Below, piece by piece: positions 27,301 through 38,400 of a stretch of DNA of 64,000 bases (its first letter is position 1; the number at the start of each line of letters is the position of its first letter). The notes beneath the pieces are model-generated. The model saw only the letters and a list, made by a program, of their open reading frames with translations. It made no database searches and had not been told where the DNA came from. The position numbers and the translations under genes are program-made. The DNA comes from Tanytarsus gracilentus (taxonomy: Eukaryota; Arthropoda; Insecta; Diptera; Chironomidae): NCBI GenBank assembly GCA_038502055.1, contig JAXRKN010000039.1, positions 4,092,001-4,156,000 of the forward strand, in the 5' to 3' direction.

Positions 27301-30300
27301 ATGAAAATGTCAATGCACGCAAAGTGAACCATAAAGAAATAGAAGAGGGAGAAAGTTGGCGATAAAACTGCTTTAGGGGGAAGCGACGAAGTGTGATGAG
27401 ATGACGGATGGACATTTAATGGGTGCAGCTCAATTTAAAAAAAGTTGGAAGAAGCAACGAAAAAAGTGAAGATGATTTTATGAGGGTTTATTGCTAAAAT
27501 TATGCTCATTAAGTCCTTAATTAGAAAATTTGATTTTTTCAATTTTAACAGGATAAGTTTTTTCCCCTTATTAAAGCATCTAAAATATTTTTTGATCAGA
27601 CAATTTCTCTTCTTTTTATCAATAATTTTTTATCTTACTCCCGGAAGATTCTCACCATGCTGACAGTAATCTACTGCAAAATGCTTAAAGGAAGATGAAC
27701 GAAAATCAAATTACATAAAGTATATGACTTTATGAATGATTTCTCGTATCTCGGATGCTCTCGAGAGAATTTTGTGTAGAAGGAAATTTTAACAAATCCA
27801 CAACAAGTCGATTGAGAATATTTTCATCTTCTTACACATCTGAATAATGTTTTCAAGGCATTCGACGAGAAGATTGATTGTCATCAACTACGATCAACGA
27901 CCTCAAGCAATCTTGTGAAGATGAAGGATTTATGCTCAATCGATTTTTGATGTGATGCGGAAGCTTTTTTATGCAATGCAAACTTGAGAAGAATTTTGCG
28001 GCAAATGATTCAAATATTTTTATAATTTTAATATAAAAATTTTACTATGAATATGAAAATAATAAATTTGTTAGAAATTTTCCAGGCATTACTGAAAATG
28101 TCCTTGGTTCGGACAAATTTGTGCTGTATTTTCAATTTTTTATGTTTGAGTACAAACAAAATCGTCAAAATATAAAATTTATCAAAATTTTAGAATTTTT
28201 CGGTCAATTCATCCACATGATAATTCATTCTGCAAGCTGAATGTGAAAAATTGATTAAATACAAATTCAATTCGCAACAAAATAAATTTGATTCAATTTC
28301 CTCTTCTTACCCACACGTGAGTTCAACATCAAATAAGCACGAAAGAACGATGACAGATGAAAAAATCTTTATTGAAATTCTGAAATTCTTTTCATCTTCA
28401 GCGAAAGATAAATTTTACATTCACATGACTTGACAAGTCCCAAATGTTGTTCGATTATCAATTTTTGTGGCATTTTTTATACGCGACTGAAGGTAGCAAA
28501 AAATTTGAATTTTTATTTTCCTACAAAATATTTTTCAATCAAAAGGCAAAATGTTTACATTTCATTTATCGATCTCGAATATCTATTTGAACTCTTTTTG
28601 AGGCATCACAATGTACATTAGAAACGGTGGAAAATGAACAGCTTTTCTTTTATAAAATTTATTTAGTTTTCAGGTGATTGCGAAATAGAAAATTTTAAAT
28701 CTTGGAACTATTTTTTTTTTCTACAATCAAGATTAAAATTTCATCCAATCTTTAATTTATTCATTAAATTATTTTTCATCAACCCTAACTCATACATCAG
28801 ATTTTCTCATGTGACATTCATGTAAGCCATGAAATATTCAAAATGTAATTTGAAAACTTTTTTCTAATTCAATTTTTACTTTAAATTAATCGGTTTAGAT
28901 TTTAAATCACTCCCAAAAAAAGTTTTTATGTAAAATGAAATTCTGTTTTATAAAGAGGAGAAAAAGTTGATGACAGAAAAGTAAACCAATGCAATTTAAA
29001 TTAAAAAAGTCAATTTAGAAATGTTCAGTTGAAATAAAAATTCTCGCATCGTTTGTGATTCTGACTGGCACTCTTATTGCTTTTTAAATTTATCAATTAA
29101 TGAATGACAAAAACATTGATATAGAAATTGATGAGAGACGAAAAAACTTTTAAATTGTTTCAATTAAGGTTTTTGATTGGTTACAGAAAATAGAGTGATT
29201 ATGGTTGAGATTTGAAATAAGTTAGCAATTTATCAGGAATTAAAAAATCCTTAAAAATTAAAGAACACTTTCTCAAAGCTTAACTGGAAGACAAAGTGAT
29301 GAAGCACAATCGTAAAATAGAAAAAGTTTTTTTCTTTTATTAACTCATCATCATCACAAGCTTTCATCTTTCAACTACATGGATGATGATTCACGCGCGC
29401 CTCAGAGATTTGCTAAGTAGAAGAGCTTTTTTGCCGCTAAAGTTCCATTAATCATAAGAGTGAAGCATGATGTGCGAGAGGAAATTGTCATGGAGAGCAA
29501 AAAGGAAGACACAAAAAGTTCCATTCGTTTTGTGATAACGCATTATTTGTACTTCCTTTATTGCCGTTCTTCTTTTTACTCTATTCAGACGTCACATTAT
29601 ATTTTTTTCTACGACCCAGCGAACCGTGAATGCAAAATTTTCTCAAGTAATAAATTTCTTTAAAAATGTAAAGGAATTTTCATAAATGTGAGAGTTTGTA
29701 CATTTTCATCGCTGCCTAATTAAAGAAGGGCTTTCAAAAAGAATTTCATCATGAATTTTAAAACTTGAAAGGTTGAGATGAGATTTTTTTCATAAAATAG
29801 AATTCTTTCTATTCAAATAAAAAATGTATCTCGTTGATGAAATGCTAGGAAAAAAAACTCAAAAGACTTCATCAATTGCATCCCATTCATGGCAACATAA
29901 AAAAGTGCAGTCTATGTCGAACAAAAGAGAACTGAAAATTTATCACGAAAAGAAAGAAAGCTAATTCCATTTATTGAATCATGAACGGCAGCAGTGGCAA
30001 TGGCACGCCGTGTGAATGTGAAATAAAATTATATTCAATAAAAATAAAAATTGCGAGCACTCTGGGAGATGTTACCTCAGGTACATTGGAGAATTGCGCA
30101 AAAAGGCACAAAAGGGCCAGGCAGAAAAAAATTACGATTATGAGAATTCACATTCACGCGTAACGCGATTCGATGAAAAATTCATAAAAGAGACGAGGAC
30201 TAATGATTGGATGGGGTGAGAGTATGTTCGCATATTAGTTACGCATTCACGTATGTTCACTGATGCCATTAAGCTTCACATTATTTTTTAAGGTGTGTGA

Positions 30301-31127
30301 TGACTAAAAAATATATTCAAGATTTCCTTTAGCTGTAAAAATTTAAATTCTTTTTAGATCACTTAAGTGCACTTTAAAAAATTTCTTAATAATTTGTCTC
30401 TGAAAACCGAAACTGTTCTTCATTTGCAATTGTTTTTTCCTCCCATTCCATTTCAAGTTAAAAAATGTCTTTCGAGATGCAGACCCTCATCAAGATGACA
30501 TTGTGCATGTTACATGATATTGGAGGATGAATTTGAAAAAATGAGCAACATAGAAGACTACAAAAGCTTCTCGCATTTCCCATTTCGTCTCGATTAAATT
30601 GTTAATAAAAATTTTCTTGCATTGAATTTTAATAATTTGCAAATTTGCAAATTTAATTTTTCGTAGAAATTTTTTTAAAACTGTTTTCGAATTTAAAAAA
30701 GATGAATTTAATTTACTCACGCATTTATTTGTTTTCCGAAGTTACCTCTTAGAAATGAAATTTTCAATTATTAACAGTTTCGATTTTTGTGAGTGCTTTG
30801 CTGGGAGTACAAAATTTCTTTGATCGTTGGAATAAAAAAAAATTCGCAAGGATCTGTAGCACTCGAGTAGATCTTTCTCGAAAGCTCTCAAATCCACGAA
30901 GAAAATATTCAAGATATATTTTCAAGAAGGTTGAATTTTATTCAGGAAGTTGTTCAATTTTCTCAAAGTCCTCGAAAATAAAAATCCGTCAGAGTTTCTT
31001 TCGAGTGAATAAATTTTTCAAGTCCCTTTTTTAATGCGCCAAAATAATCTCGACGGTTTAAAATTATCTGAAATTCTTTTTCATCGAACCTTAAAAGTAA
31101 ATTTTAATGAAAAATACCTTCAGCCTC
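15368..31127. other. Gene-poor spacer between dpr and the cysteine-rich pair
   Basis: About 15.8 kb of AT-rich sequence. Reading frames are short, biased to Phe/Ile/Lys/Asn and lack recognisable domains. Part of it may be 3' UTR of dpr or introns of genes outside the window. No tandem repeat or transposon coding was seen. Confidence 0.6.
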
Positions 31128-31133
31128 TTTAAT
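31128..31133 (-). terminator. Candidate poly(A) signal of copy A
   Basis: ATTAAA on the minus strand, 53 nt after the copy-A stop codon. It is the commonest variant poly(A) hexamer, but such words are frequent in this AT-rich sequence. Confidence 0.3.
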
Positions 31134-31186
31134 TGAATTTTGCTCTTTGAAATACTTTGAGAAACATTTTTTTAAATCATTAATTT

Positions 31187-31684
31187 TTAATAACGCATTC
31201 GGAAAATCGGTGGAACGGGTTTGATTGGTGGGCATCCCCTTTGAGGCATGGTGGAGGCACATTGACGAGGACTGCATTCACCAACGGGACAATCGTGTTG
31301 AAGTCCATTCTTTTTCGAGCAACTACAGCACATCACTGGCTTTACATGTTTAAACTCTTTATTGTAGCATCGCTATTTAAAGAATATATGAAATGACATG
31401 AGAATTGGAAATATATAATTAAATACCTTCGCTGGTAGACCGCAAGGTTTTGGTCCAGAAGGGTCACAAAGACCACAAGCGCAGCATGATGGAGAGCAAG
31501 GAGCCTCACAAGGGCTACATGGACTGCAAGGTGCAACTGATGGACTGCATGGTATGTCAAAAGGCTGCGGAAAAGGTCCACAACTTCCAAGATCACAAGC
31601 TGGCGCATAACAAGGATTACATGGCTCAGGACAGAAGCCTTGATCACACACAGGAGCAATCGGAGAATAGCATGGATCGCACAT
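31187..31684 (-). CDS. Cysteine/proline-rich protein, copy A (two exons; candidate sperm structural protein)
   Basis: Exon 1 is 31684-31427 and exon 2 is 31372-31187, with a 54-bp GT-AG intron (GAAG|GTATTT ... AAATAG); 147 aa. The N-terminal 86 residues have 18 cysteines in CxPC, PCSPC and CDPC spacing (MCDPCYSPIAPVC...). Exon 2 encodes a distinct 61-residue domain: MCC-x2-SKKNGLQ-x2-CP-x2-EC-x-P-x2-CA-x2-MPQ-x2-C-x-P. No signal peptide is seen, so it is probably intracellular and reduced, or disulphide-locked in a structure. The Cys-Gly-Pro/Cys-Ser-Pro composition resembles the Drosophila Mst84D/Mst87F/Mst98C sperm-tail proteins; that analogy is inference, and keratin-like or cuticular roles remain possible. 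Copy B lies 178 bp upstream in the same orientation. An ATTAAA at 31133-31128 is a plausible poly(A) signal. Structure is secure because exon 2 is conserved between the copies. Confidence 0.83.
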
Positions 31685-31731
31685 TTTAATTCACTTGAAA
31701 TTTGGTAACGTCAAAAATTTAACTAAATTTA

Positions 31732-31758
31732 TAAACTCTCAAAGGTCACTAAGATTTT
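31732..31758 (-). promoter_or_regulatory. Shared promoter block upstream of copy A
   Basis: On the gene strand the block reads AAAATCTTAGTGACCTT, three bases, GAGTTTA. It matches the copy-B block at 25 of 27 positions and ends 47 nt before the ATG. It contains the extended nuclear-receptor half-site TCAAAGGTCA on the opposite strand. A TATAAAT-like stretch overlaps its proximal edge in copy A but not in copy B. Confidence 0.55.
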
Positions 31759-31839
31759 TTCATTAAGGTAAAGTCAAATTTTCTTTTTGTATCAAATCTT
31801 AAAAAACATCCTAATTGATTAAATGTTTGCCAACCTTTT

Positions 31840-31854
31840 TTTATTTAATTTATT
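31840..31854 (-). terminator. Poly(A) signals of copy B
   Basis: Two AATAAA hexamers on the minus strand (31854-31849 and 31845-31840) begin 8 nt after the copy-B stop codon. They fit a short 3' UTR ending in the 178-bp space before copy A. Confidence 0.5.
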
Positions 31855-31862
31855 ATGAATTT

Positions 31863-32371
31863 TTACTGTTGATTTCGCATCAATTGAGGAAAGGCATTTT
31901 CTGGTGCACATTCACCTTGAGGCATGGCAAGAGCGCAATGATGAGGGCAACACTCAACCATAGGGCAAACGAGTTGAAGACCATTTTTCTTTGACTTATC
32001 ACAGCACATCAATGGTTCTCTATTTTTAAATAATGGCTTGATGTAGCGCTATGAGAGTGAAAGCAGTTAAGGACTTAAATTAATGAATTAAATTGAATAA
32101 TTACCTTTGCAGGGCATGGACCACATGAAGGATTAAAGAAGTTGAAAAAACTGCATGACGGGTCACATGGATTGCAAAGAGTTCCACACACACCACATGG
32201 AAAGTAAGGAGAGTCTAATGGACTGCAAGGCACTCCACAAAGGCCACATGGAATATTAAGAGAGTCACATGGAGAAGCACATAAATCGCTGCATGTTTTT
32301 TCATTAGGTTTGCAGCACTTTTCTACGCATTTAGTTGAACAATCATGATTAACCGAAGATGTTTCGCTCAT
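31863..32371 (-). CDS. Cysteine-rich protein, copy B (two exons; paralogue of copy A)
   Basis: Exon 1 is 32371-32105 and exon 2 is 32048-31863, with a 56-bp intron (AAAG|GTAATT ... CTCATAG); 150 aa. The start is the ATG of MSETSSVNHDC in an AAAAATGA context. An in-frame TTG further up is not a credible start, and the sequence upstream (AAATTTCAAGT...) aligns with that upstream of copy A's ATG. Exon 1 holds 17 cysteines in CGLCGVPC, CNPC and CGPC groups, more diverged from copy A than exon 2 is. Exon 2, again 186 nt, encodes the same domain (MCC-x2-SKKNGLQ ... CP-x2-EC ... CA-x2-MPQ), about 26 of 61 residues identical to copy A by eye. No signal peptide is seen. The gene arose by tandem duplication and is probably co-regulated with copy A. 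Function unknown; sperm structural role is inferred from composition only. Confidence 0.85.
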
Positions 32372-32426
32372 TTTTATTAACTTGAAATTTAGCAAAGATG
32401 TTTCACCTGAATGTTAAAAGTTTTAC

Positions 32427-32453
32427 TAAACTCAAAAAGGTCACTAAGATTTT
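32427..32453 (-). promoter_or_regulatory. Shared promoter block upstream of copy B
   Basis: Same 27-bp element as upstream of copy A, 55 nt before the copy-B ATG, in the same orientation. Flanking sequence is much less alike, so this block stands out as constrained or recently copied. It includes AAGGTCA on the plus strand. Confidence 0.55.
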
Positions 32454-32458
32454 GTTAT

Positions 32459-35400
32459 GAAATTTTCTTTAATTTTATTACAGAAATATATGCAAAATGT
32501 TCAAAAGACGTTGAAGCGTAAACAAAGTTTTACTGTGAATATAAATTTTGATGAATAAAAGGTGAAATGGTTTAAAATTTTTAAACAACTTTCATAAATT
32601 TTGTCACATCCAGTTTTAAATATTATAATTTTTTTTATCCTGAATATTTAAATGTCTGCAAAAAATTTTCATTCAGAAATAAAATCAGCATTAATCCCTA
32701 AAATATATTTTTTAATATCACCAAAAGTTCTTGGCTGTTGTCTAGACGATAAGGAACGAAAATTGAAATTGTTGCGAAAGTTTTTAGTGCTTTAAAACTT
32801 TGTCGTTTAGCTATTTTAGTTCATTGACTTTTAACTGGTTAAGATTAACTTTTCTGTATTTGAAAATTAAGTTCAGTTTCATAATTACCAACTAATTTCA
32901 CATCTTCTGCATTCCTCCAAAATCATTTCCATGAGCATGTTTTAATTACAGTAATTTCTCTTCATATTACACATCGTCGAGCGTACACAACAAATTGCAG
33001 TGAATTTTACTCGAGGAAAAAGCTTTTTCGTATTCCATCTAATGAAATGATTAGATTAAGTTACAATCTCGAGATTTCGTAAATGAGATTAGGGTACAGT
33101 CAGAGTGGAAGATGAGGGTTCAATGAATGATAAAAATGCGAGAAATAATTGCGATATCGTAAAAATTCTATACTTCAGATCTAGAATTTTATGTTTTACT
33201 AATTTGTCAATTAATAACTCAAAGCACAGATTTATATTTTCAGGTAAATAAAAAATACTTTAGACACAAATATAAACTTAGATCTACAAAAAATTGCTTT
33301 TCAAATAAATTTTTTATGAAGTGAAAATTTGACATAATTTTTATAGTTGGTGAATTTTTTTATTAAAACTTTTATGCACCTCATCATACTTTGTGGAAAA
33401 AATAATTCATAAAAATGTTACCTCAAAAAAGACTTTTTACACCTTTCACTATAAAATACCCTTTTTGTACTTCACATTTACCAATCCTTGACTTTTAATT
33501 TAATTTCCATTTCTCTCCTCCATGCTTTTCGGTCTTAATTTTATTTTATGCAATGCGAGCATGGTACTTGATTCTCGTAATTTTGTTTTTTATGACACGA
33601 CTCTCATCTCACATTCATTCATTTCAGGGATATTAAAAAGGGAGCATGGCTAAAGAGGAAAAATTATGAGCGGTTTGGGCTCCGCAATTAAATCATAAAA
33701 TGCTCATTTCAAGCCTCACTCATCTCTGTCACATGCTATTGTTGCTTTTGCATTTGGCGTCTTTAGAAGAAATGGGTAAAATTAAAAATCGCAGTCATTT
33801 TTACATCATTCAGAGTTGGTTAAAAACAACAACATTAAAATGAGCAATTAAAAAAGAAGAAAGATGCCATCAAGGCGGGGAAATTTGCTCGAAAATATTT
33901 CATAAAACGCTCGCAAATTTATGTTCTCCCCTCCATCATGTCAGCTCATTGTGTGTCATTATTTCAAAAAGCTTTCTTAATTAAATTTCACTGTTATGCT
34001 CGCTCGCTCTCTGTAAGCACTCAATATGAAGGGAAAAATAAATTAAGACTTAAGAAGATGGCGGAAAAGAAGAATCTTTTTTATGTGTAACGAGCGACGA
34101 AAAATTTATAGTCACTTATCAATTGTGTGTGGCTTAACACACTCTACAAACACGACCGACCTGAGTGAAGAGGAAAAATTTAATAATGTTGACACTTTAA
34201 GGAGAGAAATAAATTTAATTAATTTTTTAACGTTATTGTCGATGGAAGACGATGAATTGGGTAAATTTGTAACAATTTTAAAAGAAATTTTCAACCACAT
34301 TGAAGGTTAAATTATGAATTTTTTTAATTAAAAATATTAATAACCCTTAAAAGCATACACTCTGCGGAAGTTCAAAGCTCATTGAAAGCTCTTCTTCTTC
34401 TTATGGTTTCACTCGTTATCTCTATCCTCATATAATCATGTGTGTGCTCGTATGAAAGAAAATTTTGCAAAATAATCGAAAAGAATTTTTCATCAAGAGT
34501 TTCGAGAGTGAAAAGGAGAAAAAAAAACTTTTTCATTCGAGAGTCTAATTGAAAGTGATGAGTAATCGCTTCGTAACGATACACATTGGGAGATTAGAAA
34601 ACGAAAACCGCCACAATTCAGGATCTGTGAGATATTTGTCTTTGTTATATATTAAGATGCTTGAGATCCTCTAATGAGTGATAAAAATTTTTTTCTTGTT
34701 AGTAAATAGTCTTTTTGAGCCTCAAAGTCGACCCCTCTAAGCTCGAGAAAAATCATATTTTTTTTTATTGAATTAATTGAGTTTTGACAACTATCACTGA
34801 ACATTTTTGATGTTTAATTGAAGAAAATTGTGTAATATATTTTATTTCGCTTCAAATTTCTCATTTTAAGCATTGGAAGTGCTCTAAACTTACTTAAAAT
34901 ATGTTAAAACGGACTCACACTAAAACTTGCCTAAAGTCTGTGGAACCTAATGGAACCTAAATTTGAAAGCATTTTCATAAAGACAAGAAAAAAGCGTAAG
35001 AATGGGAAGGAACTTCTGCTCATTTTTGCTCCTTTAAAAGTTATATGAGCTTGAAGATGACTAAATTTTTCAGTTTTGTATGAAGTTTTATTAAAATTAT
35101 AAATTTGTCTAAAAGGAGGCTTTGATTTTTGACTAATAAAATATTTAGGGCTATTTTAGTGGTCATTGGCGATGCTAAAAAATGTTTGCTGGTTAAAGCT
35201 TTATTTTAAACAAGTTAACAGACCCAAATTAAGGTTGCTAGTCATAAAAAACACTTAAATGAGTGTTCTATATTACACAACTTTATTTCATGTTTGGCAG
35301 GGGGCTTAAGAGCCTGATTCCAAGGTCTGTATCATAAAAAATCTTATAGAATGGTGTTAAGAGGGCATTCACTACCTTGCCCAACCCGTTTTACTATTTT

Positions 35401-38400
35401 GGCGGATCTCGTTTTCAAATCGTCCCAATGTGCGATATGAAATTTTTTATGCAAACACACACGAATTTATACGATGAATGATGAAAATTACGCAAAAGAA
35501 ATGAGTAGAAGAAGTAAGGAAGGAAAAAATTAATAAATAAGATGAAGAAAAGCACACAAAAATTTTCCTTTCCTCCATTAGCGACATTCAATGGTGGTAA
35601 CGTTGTCAATTTATTACCTCATTAATTACAATTTCACCATATTCAAAGACTTTGCATTAATTAAAGATGAGAAAATTGAGTGGGAACGAGAAAACATTTA
35701 CAGAGCATCGTAAATTTATAAAAACATTCTAAATTACCTTAGAAACCGGTCAAAATTATTTTCAACTTGATTCTTTAAACTCAAACGATAAATTGAATTT
35801 CCTCCTAGAAATGTCAATTAATTAACGCGCCACATAAAACATCAAAGAAGATTTAAATGTTAATTTGAATTAATAACAAAAATTTGTCGTGTTGTTTTGA
35901 AAAGTCGAATATTGAAAATTCTAACCAAAGTTTCGTGGAAATGTTTTTAAGGAAATTCTCGCGAACTCAATAATTTTTAATTCACCATGAAATTATTCAG
36001 TTAATGAAAAGTTACGCTTAAACTCTTTAATTATTTCTCATGAATTAATAAATAGCAACCAACTGCCGATTAAACTTTTTGATGTTCTTTCCAGCCTCTA
36101 AAATTTTGTGCGGATGTAGGAGGGTTTATGAAATTATATTTCGGTAAATGCCGGCATTTTTGGGATCAACTTTTGTGATAATAAACAACGAGCCATGAAA
36201 TATATTCTTCATGCGGAGCTGGTTGGAAATCCAACGATAAATTAAATAAACATTTTATAATTTTGTAATTAATTCTAATTTAAGAATTTGGGATTGTTAA
36301 TAAGAACCAAAAGGCGTTTTTGTCATGGGATGGACATTTTATAAAAAATCAATTTTTATTTGTTAAAAAAATATTTTTTCTCCTTTAATTTTTTTTCTTG
36401 GAAATTGTTTTTTTTTCTACTTTTGTATTGAGCCCATGAAATAATTGGCAACATTTGGTTCGCCGGGAAATAATCAAATAAAGAGAGAAAATTTACTTAC
36501 CATCAAAAACTTGCCTTTTATCGTCCATTTCGGTCGGAAAAGGAAAAACGAAAAAGTAAGAAGAAAAACTTTTACATTCAAGCTTAGAGCTTACATTAAG
36601 CGAAGGAAATGATGTTAGCTTAGGATGTAAGTACAGAATTGATTTATTTTTTAAATGTTTGATATCGTTTTAAAGCAATTTTAACGAGACTTATAAAGAA
36701 AAACTTTCATCAAATTTCCACTGAATTTTTCAAACAAATTCCATCATGTGAATTCCTCCGAAAATCGTTCTTGTTTAATTTATCTTTACTCCATCCAAGA
36801 AATGTCTAGAGAAAATCAATTTTCTTTCCCACGCGCTGAGTAACCGCTTTTGCTCTCGACTCTTCTTCTTTTGTTCTCACCGCACATTCATTTTCATTCC
36901 TAATTGATGACTCGAAAGTAATTACGTTATCAGATTGATTATATGAAATGCTTTTAATAATTAATTAGCGATCGAGTGCTTTCAACTCTCAAGAATGTGC
37001 CTGCTTCTCACTCAAAGTAATGACATTTCAAGATGCTTTAAGTGAGGTTAGAATTATTTATGAAGCACTGCACGATGAATATCTAACGACAGTTGTAAAA
37101 CATTTTAGTTTTGCTCCGTTCACTTGAGTGAGGTAAATTAAGATAAGAAGTTGACGAACTTAATGAGTGAATTGTAAGATTAATTTTGTGATAATTGTGG
37201 TTAAATTTTCATGAAAAAAATTGGCAATTTCCGGGGCAATTTTTTTATTTGAATTTCTTTTTTCTAAATTTTTTAATAAATTATTTGACAATAATATTTA
37301 ATTTCCAGTGAAAATTAATCTCACTCCAATGCTTTTTTATGACGCTAACAATATCACTTTACGCACAACACATCTAAATATGAGATTTTAAAATTTTACC
37401 ATTTTTTACCATGAAAAAATATATTTTTGGAAATTCAATTTATTTTTCTTATTTTTCTCCTTAAAATAATTTCAGACAAAAACAACCTGTTGTTATAACA
37501 AAACAAATTTCAATGCCATTTCACTGAGATCTAAAATTATATTTTTATGTGACATTTTGTATTTCTATATTTTTAAAATATTAAATTAGATTTAAATTTA
37601 ATAAACTTGCTTAGTTCAGATTGAAACTGAAAATGTGTTGAAATTTCTCTCCGCGGTATAACATGAGCCTCCGTCGAGTTTTGTCGCTATCTAACTCATT
37701 TGTCCTTCACATATCATCAGTGTGGGAGGTTGGAGCATGTGCGCGTGCTTTGTTCGAGAGAAGAAAAACTTTTTATATCAAGCTTGAATGAATTTTAATG
37801 TTATCACTTTGATAATTTTTTCTCGCAGCTAATTGATTGTTATGGTTACATTTGTCCCAAAAGAAAAGTCACAAAAAGCATTAGAAAAAAATAAGAAAAA
37901 CTTTTGTCATAAATTTTCATCTCTTCTTACATTTTCATTAACGTTCACGACACTTCAGAAACGAAGATTTTTGAAATAACTTTCTGGTCTTAATTTTTAG
38001 CACTTCTGGGAAGGTTCAGAAATTATGAAACGTAAATTTTTTTTCATTATTTTCAACAAATTTTTTTCTCGAGATAAAAGTGACTATGAACGTGACGTAA
38101 CTTTCGAACGTCCCCTTAGCGATTGGTTTTATCGACGCACATCATTTGCACATTTATTGATCTTGATAATGACTTTAAAATAAAAGTTCAAAGGTGTCCG
38201 ATAATATTAAAGCGACTTTCATTGAGTGCTGGACAAAAGTTTGTCTTCAGGATAATTTTAATAAAAATTATTTACCTCGCACCCACTTTTCTACAAAACA
38301 TTTCCGAAACCTATTAAACTTTAACCACACCTGTGAAAAACTTTATTTACGCACGCACTCACGATCTCATTGCCATCCAAAAAAGTGATAAAAATTCGAA

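Noticed and set aside
31342..31659. Second minus-strand frame over copy A
   Set aside because: An out-of-frame reading of the same exon with biased composition (Val/Leu/His), crossing the intron without using the splice sites.
31450..31689. Plus-strand 79-codon frame over the cysteine-rich gene copy A
   Set aside because: It is the antisense shadow of the Cys-rich exon; the minus-strand model has splice sites, a paralogue and a shared promoter block.
32372..32395. Upstream extension of copy B (eight codons before the chosen ATG)
   Set aside because: It would start at TTG; the sequence aligns with the 5' untranslated region of copy A.
34900..35410. Possible transposon ended by TAAAACGG-like inverted tips
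   Set aside because: The tip match is only about 8 bp, there is no target-site duplication and no internal structure, so it is not called as an element.
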